A DNA stretch of 5,016 nucleotides from positions 1 through 5,016 of the forward strand of contig JAAZKL010000377.1 in the NCBI GenBank assembly GCA_012799845.1, in the 5' to 3' direction. A program made the position numbers and the translations under genes. Shown one piece after another: positions 1 to 5,016 of the stretch (within the stretch, counting starts at the first letter, position 1; the number at the start of each line of letters is the position of its first letter). The notes under the pieces were generated by a model, which ran no database searches, had not been told where the DNA came from, and saw nothing but the letters and a program-made list of their open reading frames with translations. The stretch is from Clostridiaceae bacterium (GTDB taxonomy: Bacteria; Bacillota; Clostridia; Acetivibrionales; DTU013).

Positions 1-589
1 AAAAAAGGTATTCGAAAAGGACATGCTTTTCGCGACGCTGGAGACTTCCGTGAGGAGGATAGAACTGCCGGACAACAGGGCTTTCCTGCTGTCGGACACC
101 GTAGGGTTCGTCAGCAAACTGCCCCATGAGCTTGTCAAGGCGTTCCGTTCGACTCTCGAAGAAGTGAAGGAGGCAGACCTGCTGCTGCACGTTGTAGATG
201 CTTCAGATCCCGAAGCCGAACGCCAGATCAGGGTGACAGAGGATACTCTGAGGCAGATAGGCGCGGGAGACATCCCGGTGGTCTATGTGTTCAACAAGGC
301 AGATCTGACCAATATGAGCTTTCCCCTGGTAAAAGATAATATTATATATATCTCAGCAAAGGAAAGGACCGGCGTGGGGGAACTTGCGGAACTGATCCGC
401 AGACATGCTTTCAAATCGCATGTGGACTGCAGGATGTTTTTTCCCTATGAGTACGGGAACGTTGTTTCATATTTAAGGGAAAACGCATACGTGAAAGACA
501 TACGGTATGAAAACGGCGGAACGTTCCTGCAGTTGGAATGCAGCGAGAGCGATTACAGGCGTTACAGGCAGTTTGTGACGGAAAATTGA
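1..589 (+). CDS. hflX: GTPase HflX, C-terminal part (5' end outside window)
   Basis: This is the last roughly 196 residues of an HflX-family GTPase (Obg-HflX superfamily); the frame is open to the window edge, with the first full codon at base 2. The sequence DMLFATLE is the HflX switch I region and LSDTVGF is G3 (DxxG, nt 95-106). It is followed by the family signature LPHELVKAFRSTLEEV and LLLHVVDASDP. G4 is NKAD (nt 293-304) and G5 is SAK (nt 353-361). After the G domain, about 60 residues starting near HVDCRMFF form the small C-terminal domain. Family members are usually about 420 residues, so the N-terminal HflX domain and P-loop lie upstream. HflX proteins bind the 50S subunit and split or rescue stalled 70S ribosomes, hydrolysing GTP (family knowledge). 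The gene ends in TGA. The next gene starts 176 bases later with its own putative promoter, so co-transcription is possible but not evident. I see no convincing terminator after it. Confidence 0.95.
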   Translation, partial: KKVFEKDMLFATLETSVRRIELPDNRAFLLSDTVGFVSKLPHELVKAFRSTLEEVKEADLLLHVVDASDPEAERQIRVTEDTLRQIGAGDIPVVYVFNKADLTNMSFPLVKDNIIYISAKERTGVGELAELIRRHAFKSHVDCRMFFPYEYGNVVSYLRENAYVKDIRYENGGTFLQLECSESDYRRYRQFVTEN

Positions 590-640
590 AGAATGTGCCG
601 ACAAAACTGAAAAAATCATGTTCGGGAACCGGACGTGCGA

Positions 641-669
641 TTGACGCGGGTTGTCCAATATGATATTGT
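641..669 (+). promoter_or_regulatory. Possible sigma-A promoter of the UPF0371 gene
   Basis: TTGACG at 641-646 matches the -35 consensus at five of six bases. A 17-base spacer leads to TATTGT at 664-669, which matches the -10 at four of six. An alternative -10, TATGAT at 659-664 (five of six), has no good -35 at the right distance. Either would place the transcript start about 85-95 bases before the ATG at 766. The call rests on consensus matching only, and the weak -10 keeps confidence low. Confidence 0.35.
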
Positions 670-702
670 TGGTAGGGAAATATCAGAGGTGTTTTGATAT
701 CA
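661..702. repeat. Cluster of TGATAT inverted repeats, candidate operator
   Basis: TGATATT at 661-667 and its exact reverse complement AATATCA at 679-685 form a 7-bp inverted repeat with an 11-base gap. A perfect 8-bp palindrome, TGATATCA, follows at 695-702. The first arm overlaps the putative -10 of the UPF0371 promoter and the others lie around and after the predicted transcript start, where a repressor could act. The middle arm could alternatively pair with the third copy in RNA (680-685 with 695-700). The sequence is AT-rich, so chance cannot be excluded. No regulator is encoded in the window. Confidence 0.35.
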
Positions 703-752
703 TCGGGATATTTCAGGGTGGTTGCGTTTTTCGACTGTTTATTCAGTGATAC

Positions 753-759
753 AGGAGAG
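753..759 (+). promoter_or_regulatory. Ribosome binding site fixing the UPF0371 start
   Basis: AGGAGAG lies 6 bases before the ATG at 766 (core AGGAG with an 8-base spacer). It decides between this ATG and an in-frame TTG at 694, which would add 24 residues and has only a weaker AGAGG four bases upstream. The family-typical N-terminus also begins at the ATG. Confidence 0.75.
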
Positions 760-765
760 CCGAAA

Positions 766-2250
766 ATGAACAGATTGGGTTTTGACAACGATAAGTATCT
801 GCGTCTGCAGTCACAGAAGATCCTCGAGCGCATCGAGCAGTTTGGCGGAAAGCTTTACCTCGAATTCGGCGGCAAACTTTTTGACGACTATCATGCTTCA
901 AGAGTGCTTCCTGGATTCAAACCCGACAGCAAGATAAAAATGTTGATGGAGCTTAAGGATGAAGCCGAGATCGTTATTGCCATAAGCGCGGATGACATAG
1001 AGAAAAGTAAAAGAAGAGGGGATCTCGGCATTACATATGATCTCGATGTGCTGCGCCTGATCGATGCGTTCCGGGAGATCGGGCTCTATGTCGGAAGCGT
1101 GGTCATAACCCATTACCGTTCACAGCATAATGCCGACATATTCCAGAGGAGGCTCATGAGTCTCGGGATGAAGGTATACAGGCACTACCCGATACCGAAC
1201 TACCCTTCCAATATACCGCTGATCGTCAGCGATGACGGGTTCGGGAAAAACGACTATATAGAAACGGTCAAGTCCCTTGTGATAGTAACGGCGCCCGGAC
1301 CGGGCAGCGGGAAGATGGCCGTCTGCCTGTCCCAGATATACCATGAGAATAAAAGGGGTGTCAGGGCGGGATATGCCAAGTTCGAGACATTCCCCATATG
1401 GAACCTGCCGATCAAGCACCCTGTGAATCTTGCGTATGAAGCCGCCACTACAGACCTGAACGACGTGAACATGATAGATCCGTTCCACCTGGAGGCTTAT
1501 GGCGTGACCGCTGTCAATTACAACAGGGATATAGAGATATTCCCGGTACTTAAGGCTATCCTGGAAAAAATTGAAGGGACTTCGCCATACAAGAGCCCGA
1601 CCGATATGGGCGTCAATATGGCCGGGTTGTGCATAACGGATGATGAAGCGGTGTGCGAAGCTTCTAAACAGGAAGTCATACGCAGATATTTCAACACCAG
1701 GTGCGCAAACCGCCAGGGACTGGCTGACAAATCAGAGGTATACAGGCTGGAGCTTCTCATGAAACAACTGGGGATCTCCGAAGCGGACCGTCCCGTCGTG
1801 CAGGCCGCAAACCAGCGTGCCGAATCTACAGGGGGGCCTGCTGTCGCCATACAGCTCCATGACGGCAGGATCGTCACCGGAAAAACCACTTCACTGTTGG
1901 GCGCTTCGGCTGCACTACTGCTCAATGCGCTGAAGGAACTCGGCGGCATCCACCATGACATCCATCTTATATCTCCGATAGTCATAGAGCCGATACAGGC
2001 CCTGAAGGTCAATCACATGGGAAACCACAATCCGCGTCTGCATACCGATGAGATACTGATAGCGCTGTCCATATGTGCGGCAACGAACCCGACCGCGGCC
2101 TTGGCCCTGGAGCAGCTTCCAAAGCTGAGAGGCTGCGAAGCCCACTCGTCCGTAATATTGTCGCGTGTCGACGAGAACGTGTTCCAGAAGCTTGGCGTCA
2201 ACATCACATGTGAACCGCAGTACCAGACGAAGAAGCTCTATCATAAATAG
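766..2250 (+). CDS. UPF0371 / DUF1846 family protein, function unknown
   Basis: A complete 494-residue protein that I recognise as UPF0371 (DUF1846). The N-terminus has the family block FGGKLYLEFGGKLFDDYHASRVLPGF (about residues 26-51, quoted in part). Further on are ITHYR (115-118 region), a glycine-rich loop TAPGPGSGKM (175-184), FPIWNLP (209-215), MIDPFHLEAYG (236-246), DGRIVTGKTTSLLGASAALL (366-385) and a His-rich stretch (396-426). Its length matches the family. There is no signal peptide or membrane segment, so it should be cytoplasmic. The biochemical role is not established to my knowledge. GRIVTGKT (367-374) fits the Walker A pattern literally, but this is only pattern-level evidence for nucleotide binding. 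The start at ATG 766 follows a good RBS; an upstream in-frame TTG at 694 is less likely. The gene lies downstream of hflX on the same strand, 176 bases away with its own possible promoter, and is convergent with the helicase. It stops with TAG. The family call is firm; any function would be a guess. Confidence 0.93.
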   Translation: MNRLGFDNDKYLRLQSQKILERIEQFGGKLYLEFGGKLFDDYHASRVLPGFKPDSKIKMLMELKDEAEIVIAISADDIEKSKRRGDLGITYDLDVLRLIDAFREIGLYVGSVVITHYRSQHNADIFQRRLMSLGMKVYRHYPIPNYPSNIPLIVSDDGFGKNDYIETVKSLVIVTAPGPGSGKMAVCLSQIYHENKRGVRAGYAKFETFPIWNLPIKHPVNLAYEAATTDLNDVNMIDPFHLEAYGVTAVNYNRDIEIFPVLKAILEKIEGTSPYKSPTDMGVNMAGLCITDDEAVCEASKQEVIRRYFNTRCANRQGLADKSEVYRLELLMKQLGISEADRPVVQAANQRAESTGGPAVAIQLHDGRIVTGKTTSLLGASAALLLNALKELGGIHHDIHLISPIVIEPIQALKVNHMGNHNPRLHTDEILIALSICAATNPTAALALEQLPKLRGCEAHSSVILSRVDENVFQKLGVNITCEPQYQTKKLYHK

Positions 2251-2334
2251 TCTGTGCCATTCATTGTTATCTGTGTCCTTTATTATGACTTGAGGACATA
2301 TAACTTTGGACATAAATGTGGCAACAGGTCTTCA

Positions 2335-4140
2335 TCATTTGCCCAGGATCCTGTTCAGCATGCGTTTGAAGAATCCGGCTTTCTCTTCAGGCTTACGAGC
2401 ATTCCTGTCAGGCTTTTGATCCTTTCCCCCGGGTTTTTGTATACCCGCTTTTTCATACTGTCCGCGCACCTGGCGTGAACCTGCGCCCTTGCGGAGCGGT
2501 TCTGCATCATGCCGGCGAAGTTGCGTGTCATGCCGTAAAGGTTCTGCATCCTGACGTCGGGGTCTGCCTGTCCCGCTGTTCCGATCCCGATTGCCGGAAT
2601 CCTGCCGTTTATGTTCCCCGTAGCCCTGCCGCTTTTGCTTCCCGTATCCCTGCTGTCTCTGCTTCCACGTATCCTGCCGTCCCTGTTTCCCGGGACCCTG
2701 CTGCCTCTGTTTCCCGAAGTCCTGCGGTTCCTGTTTTCCGGCATCTTTAGGCTGCCGGACGTCAATGTCCTTTGGACCGGTTTTCCGGGTATCCTGCCGG
2801 GCTTTATCCGGACTGCGGCCGGCCTGTTTCTGATATGCGCCTTTCTGGCTGTTTTCAGTACCCGCTTTTTTCCTGCCGTCATGCCCGTTCCTGTCCCGCC
2901 TGTTCTTACTGCCTTTTGATTGAGATAGTTGGGCGGCCTCGGTTTTGCTTATCGAATTGGCTTTTGCCCACTCTTCGATCTCCCGGCTGTGTTCAGCCAG
3001 GTAATCGTCACCTGGCAGTTCGCTTTCTTCTATGAGGACCCCGATGTGCTCTTCTATCGCATAGAGGTCCATTATATCGTTACCGGTGACGATGGATACG
3101 GCGCGGCCTTCATGGCCTGCCCGTCCTGTACGGCCTATCCTGTGTACATAGCTGTCCTTGTCCTGCGGCACGTCATAATTTATCACGAGGGACAGCTCGT
3201 CGATGTGGATGCCCCTGGCTGCTACGTCAGTTGCGACCAGCAGGCGGAATTTACCCTGTTTGAACTGCTGGATCGTCTTCATTCTCCTGGACTGCGGTAT
3301 ATCGCCGTGGAGTACTCGGCAGGCATAGCCCTTTTTGGCGAGGAATCTGCCGACCTTATCCGCGGCCATGCGGGTGTTGCAAAAAATCATACAGCTTTCA
3401 GGCCGTTCGGCCAGGAGCACCCTGTTGAGCTGCTCCTGCTTCTCTTTTTCGCTGACCCGGTAGTAAAGCTGGCGTATGGAATCCACAGTTTTTGTCTGCG
3501 ACTCTGTTTCAATTGTTTCGGGCTCCTTCATGTACCTTCTGCATATCCGTTTTATCTCGTCGGGCATCGTGGCGGAAAAAAGCATCGTGGTCCGGTTTTT
3601 CGGCACAGTCCGGATTATCCTTTCCACCTGGTCTATAAAGCCCATGTCGAGCATCCTGTCTGCCTCGTCGAGCACCAGGAAGCTAATGTGCCTGGTATTA
3701 AGGGTTCCCTGGCTGATATGGTCGTAGACTCTCCCCGGAGTCCCGGTGACGATCGTTGCGCCCTTCTCCAGTTCTTTCACTTCAGCGCCGATGCTGTGCT
3801 GGCCGTACACGACCGCTGTCCTGTGAGCCAGGAATTTCGCCATCTTGCGGATATCACTGTCCACCTGTACCGCAAGCTCGCGGGTAGGCGTCAGTATGAG
3901 TCCCTGGGGACCCTCAGCTTCCGGATCGGTCAACTGCAGCAGTGAAACTCCGAATACCGCTGTTTTGCCGCTTCCGGTCTTGGCCATCACTATAAGGTCT
4001 TTACTGTCCAGGACATGTGGGATAGCCTGGCTCTGGACTTCCGTGGGGTGTTCGAAACCCATCTCTTCCAGCGCCTTCAATATGGGCGGTATGACTCCGA
4101 GATCGGCGAATGTTCTGTTTGTATCAAATGTTTTCTCCAT
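2335..4140 (-). CDS. DEAD-box ATP-dependent RNA helicase with long basic repeat tail
   Basis: A 601-residue superfamily 2 RNA helicase (CshA/DeaD/RhlE-like). Motifs, numbered from the ATG at 4140: Q motif with F11 and Q36; I AKTGSGKT (53-60); Ia PTRELA (85-90); Ib TPGR (134-137); II DEAD (158-161); III SAT (189-191); IV IFCNT (252-256); V ATDVAARGI (303-311); VI HRIGRTGR (333-340). All catalytic residues are present, so it should be an active ATPase that unwinds or remodels RNA in ribosome assembly, cold adaptation or mRNA decay (family roles). The two RecA-like domains end near residue 373. From about 403 to 588 the protein is low-complexity, rich in K, R, Q, G and D, probably disordered and RNA-binding. 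It includes seven 8-residue repeats (466-521) and a second repeat type (RQDAEPLR at 529-536, RHDAEPLR at 543-550). The last 13 residues form an amphipathic helix. An ATG at 4146 (two codons upstream) is in frame, but the purine-rich RBS abuts it directly; the spacing suits 4140. The gene is probably monocistronic, because the uracil permease upstream has its own terminator. The exact subfamily is uncertain, so no symbol is given. Confidence 0.95.
   Translation of the reverse strand: MEKTFDTNRTFADLGVIPPILKALEEMGFEHPTEVQSQAIPHVLDSKDLIVMAKTGSGKTAVFGVSLLQLTDPEAEGPQGLILTPTRELAVQVDSDIRKMAKFLAHRTAVVYGQHSIGAEVKELEKGATIVTGTPGRVYDHISQGTLNTRHISFLVLDEADRMLDMGFIDQVERIIRTVPKNRTTMLFSATMPDEIKRICRRYMKEPETIETESQTKTVDSIRQLYYRVSEKEKQEQLNRVLLAERPESCMIFCNTRMAADKVGRFLAKKGYACRVLHGDIPQSRRMKTIQQFKQGKFRLLVATDVAARGIHIDELSLVINYDVPQDKDSYVHRIGRTGRAGHEGRAVSIVTGNDIMDLYAIEEHIGVLIEESELPGDDYLAEHSREIEEWAKANSISKTEAAQLSQSKGSKNRRDRNGHDGRKKAGTENSQKGAYQKQAGRSPDKARQDTRKTGPKDIDVRQPKDAGKQEPQDFGKQRQQGPGKQGRQDTWKQRQQGYGKQKRQGYGEHKRQDSGNRDRNSGTGRPRRQDAEPLRHDTQLRRHDAEPLRKGAGSRQVRGQYEKAGIQKPGGKDQKPDRNARKPEEKAGFFKRMLNRILGK
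2578..2745 (-). repeat. Seven tandem 24-bp / 8-residue repeats in the helicase tail
   Basis: In the helicase reading frame, residues 466-521 divide into seven consecutive octads: DAGKQEPQ, DFGKQRQQ, GPGKQGRQ, DTWKQRQQ, GYGKQKRQ, GYGEHKRQ, DSGNRDRN. The consensus is [DG]-x-G-K-Q-x-[RQ]-Q, with the last copy most diverged. Codons differ between copies (for example KQ is AAACAG, AAGCAG or AAGCAA), so the array is not a recent duplication of identical DNA. Such basic, glutamine- and glycine-rich tails typically bind RNA without sequence preference. On the + strand the same stretch appears as CCTG-rich DNA with spurious open frames. Confidence 0.8.
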
Positions 4141-4146
4141 CTGCAT

Positions 4147-4154
4147 CTTCTTTC
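4147..4154 (-). promoter_or_regulatory. Helicase ribosome binding site
   Basis: Reading the - strand, GAAAGAAG ends directly against an ATG at 4146 and stands 6 bases before the next in-frame ATG at 4140. Only the latter spacing is workable for ribosome binding, so the start at 4140 is preferred. The match to the anti-Shine-Dalgarno sequence is modest (AGAAG core). Confidence 0.5.
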
Positions 4155-4174
4155 ATCTGTCATTTTTTATTGAT

Positions 4175-4214
4175 CTGCAGGTTCACTGCATTTTTCCTGA
4201 TGCAGGTTTCCTGC
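4175..4214 (-). promoter_or_regulatory. Structured 5' leader of the helicase mRNA
   Basis: In the - strand transcript, GCAGG (4214-4210), loop AAA and CCTGC (4206-4202) form one small hairpin. TGCAG (4190-4186), loop TGAAC and CTGCA (4180-4176) form a second. The 3' arm of the first (CCTGCA, 4206-4201) is also complementary to the 5' arm of the second (TGCAG), so a third, mutually exclusive pairing exists. The structures sit 20-60 bases before the RBS in a leader of about 85 nt. Each stem is only 5 bp, so stability is modest. No known riboswitch class is recognised. Confidence 0.35.
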
Positions 4215-4230
4215 GATTTCTCATTACAGC

Positions 4231-4247
4231 ATTATAACATTATAGCA
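4231..4247 (-). promoter_or_regulatory. Tandem extended -10 promoters of the helicase gene
   Basis: On the - strand two perfect TATAAT boxes occur eight bases apart, at 4244-4239 and 4236-4231. Each is preceded by TGn (TGC and TGT), the extended -10 signature that lets sigma-A RNA polymerase work with a poor -35. The first has TGGATT as a weak -35 at a 17-base spacing (4267-4262); the second has none worth naming. Predicted starts are near 4232 and 4224, giving a leader of roughly 85-90 nt before the ATG at 4140. The location between the permease terminator and the helicase start fits. Confidence 0.65.
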
Positions 4248-4316
4248 CTATACAACTGCTTAATCCACCTTTAACCGGAACATTTCATTCCAGGCTGATA
4301 TCGCCCCGCCGGGAAC

Positions 4317-4347
4317 AAAAAAAGGGGCGGATAAAATCTGCCCCTTT
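4317..4347 (-). terminator. Intrinsic terminator of the uracil permease gene
   Basis: Reading the - strand, AAAGGGGC (4347-4340) pairs with GCCCCTTT (4328-4321). Inside, one A/C mismatch is followed by three more pairs (GAT with ATC) and a TTT loop. A run of seven T residues (4323-4317) overlaps and follows the stem's 3' arm, the hallmark of a Rho-independent terminator. It begins 29 bases after the TAA stop at 4377 and precedes the helicase promoters, so it separates the two - strand transcription units. Confidence 0.9.
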
Positions 4348-4376
4348 CTCGATTATTACACGTTATCAGTTCAGTA

Positions 4377-5016
4377 TTACTCTTCCACGCCCTGTCTTAC
4401 CTGCTTCTTTTCACCTATACTGAGGATAATGTTCAGCAGGATGCCGAATATTGCGGCGCCGGCTATACAAGGGACTTCGATTCCGAAGAACGGGATGTTG
4501 CCGCCGAAGGCATAGTTGCCGCCGAGGCCTATGACCATGATCGTTGCGATCACGGCAATATTCTTGGGGCTGAACATGTCGACCTTTTTCTCGATCATGA
4601 TGGCAGCGCCCTGTGCCGCAATAGCGCCGAACAGGTAAACCTCAAGTCCGCCGATAACAGCCAGAGGTATCGAGTATATTCCCTGTACCAGGGGAGTGAA
4701 GAACGAGATCACCATTGCGACGACTGCCGCAACTGCGAGGACTGATACGGAGAACACTTTCGTGATCGCCATCGTGCTGATGTTTTCTCCGTAGTTCGTC
4801 CCTGCGGGGCCTCCGATCAGACCGGAGATCATGTCGCCTATACCGTCGCCTATCAAATTTATGTCAAGCTTTTCGGCGAGGTTGTATTTTTTGGAGGAAC
4901 CCTTTTTCTTCGCGAGGTCGTTTACATATACGTCAAGCTGATACATATGTGCAGTGGATTCGGGTATCGTAGCGATGGCGATCGGCATGATCGCGAGTGT
5001 TGCCGCCATTGAAGGC
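4377..5016 (-). CDS. uraA: Uracil permease (NCS2/UraA family), C-terminal half
   Basis: The last roughly 212 residues of a nucleobase:cation symporter-2 family uracil transporter, open to the window edge. The ATG at 5007-5009 is internal: codons for Pro and Ser precede it and family proteins are about 420 residues long. Key sites are visible. PESTAH (residues 16-21 from that internal Met) contains the Glu and His four residues apart that correspond to E241/H245 of E. coli UraA. NYGEN (72-76) contains the Glu corresponding to UraA E290. GDGIGDMISGLIGG (54-67) and IPLAVIGGLEVYLFG (114-128) are also typical. Hydrophobic segments at about 86-105, 112-138, 150-166 and 177-198 are membrane spans of this inner-membrane proton/uracil symporter. 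A Lys-rich cytoplasmic loop lies at 34-48. Uracil specificity fits the Firmicutes PyrP/UraA group, but the visible part alone cannot exclude another pyrimidine or a xanthine. The gene ends in TAA and is followed by a strong terminator. Its promoter is outside the window. Confidence 0.93.
   Translation of the reverse strand, partial: PSMAATLAIMPIAIATIPESTAHMYQLDVYVNDLAKKKGSSKKYNLAEKLDINLIGDGIGDMISGLIGGPAGTNYGENISTMAITKVFSVSVLAVAAVVAMVISFFTPLVQGIYSIPLAVIGGLEVYLFGAIAAQGAAIMIEKKVDMFSPKNIAVIATIMVIGLGGNYAFGGNIPFFGIEVPCIAGAAIFGILLNIILSIGEKKQVRQGVEE

Noticed and set aside
620..629. GTTCGGGAAC as an hflX terminator
   Set aside because: The stem is only 4 bp with a 2-base loop and no T-run follows, so it cannot be a convincing intrinsic terminator.
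694..765. N-terminal extension of the UPF0371 protein from a TTG at 694
   Set aside because: The extension does not resemble the family N-terminus, its AGAGG is weaker and closer than ideal, and the ATG at 766 has a much better RBS.
411..833. A 140-codon - strand open frame spanning the hflX end and the UPF0371 start
   Set aside because: It crosses the coding ends of two recognised + strand genes and a candidate promoter, with no recognisable domains.
1120..2012. Antisense open frames within the UPF0371 gene
   Set aside because: They lie opposite a well-recognised family protein on the + strand and have no recognisable product.
2578..2745. Possible CRISPR-like array
   Set aside because: The unit is a 24-bp coding repeat with no alternation of constant repeats and unique spacers; it is in frame within the helicase gene.
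2475..2919. Overlapping + strand open frames rich in Pro, Ser and Leu
   Set aside because: They are produced by the reverse complement of the repetitive K/Q/R/G tail codons, which rarely gives stop codons. The - strand frame continues from the helicase domain and explains the region.
2929..3945. A 338-codon open frame on the + strand
   Set aside because: It lies wholly antisense to the helicase core, whose motifs are all intact on the - strand. The predicted product has no recognisable domain and no convincing RBS, so it is a shadow frame.

Overview
The window looks like chromosomal core genome from an anaerobic Gram-positive bacterium of the Clostridia type. The inference rests on an HflX GTPase, a UPF0371/DUF1846 protein of the form common in Firmicutes, a DEAD-box helicase with a long basic tail, and a PyrP/UraA-type uracil permease. 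Base composition is roughly balanced by eye and similar in all four genes. There is no sign of a mobile element, phage, CRISPR array, tRNA or rRNA. The taxonomic placement is inference, not proof.

Layout: two genes on the + strand face two on the - strand. From 1 to 589 is the 3' end of hflX (GTPase G3-G5 motifs and C-terminal domain; the P-loop lies outside the window). A 176-base gap follows, holding a possible promoter and a cluster of TGATAT-type inverted repeats. Then comes a complete UPF0371 (DUF1846) gene at 766-2250, whose ATG is set by a good Shine-Dalgarno sequence. An 84-base convergent spacer without a convincing terminator separates it from a complete DEAD-box RNA helicase gene (4140 down to 2335). 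The helicase has all canonical motifs, then an approximately 200-residue disordered basic tail containing seven tandem 8-residue repeats and ending in a short amphipathic helix. Upstream of it lie two tandem extended -10 promoters and a leader of about 85 nt with competing hairpins. Next is a strong intrinsic terminator that ends the last gene, the C-terminal half of a uracil permease (5016 down to 4377, cut by the window edge).

How they fit together: HflX (ribosome rescue/splitting) and the DEAD-box helicase (RNA remodelling, ribosome assembly or mRNA decay) both belong to ribosome/RNA metabolism, and the permease supplies pyrimidines. They are separate transcription units, however, and nothing here forces a shared pathway. 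I do not see an obvious new multi-gene system. The most interesting items are the uncharacterised UPF0371 protein with its glycine-rich loops and His cluster, the repeat tail and terminal helix of the helicase, and the structured helicase leader.
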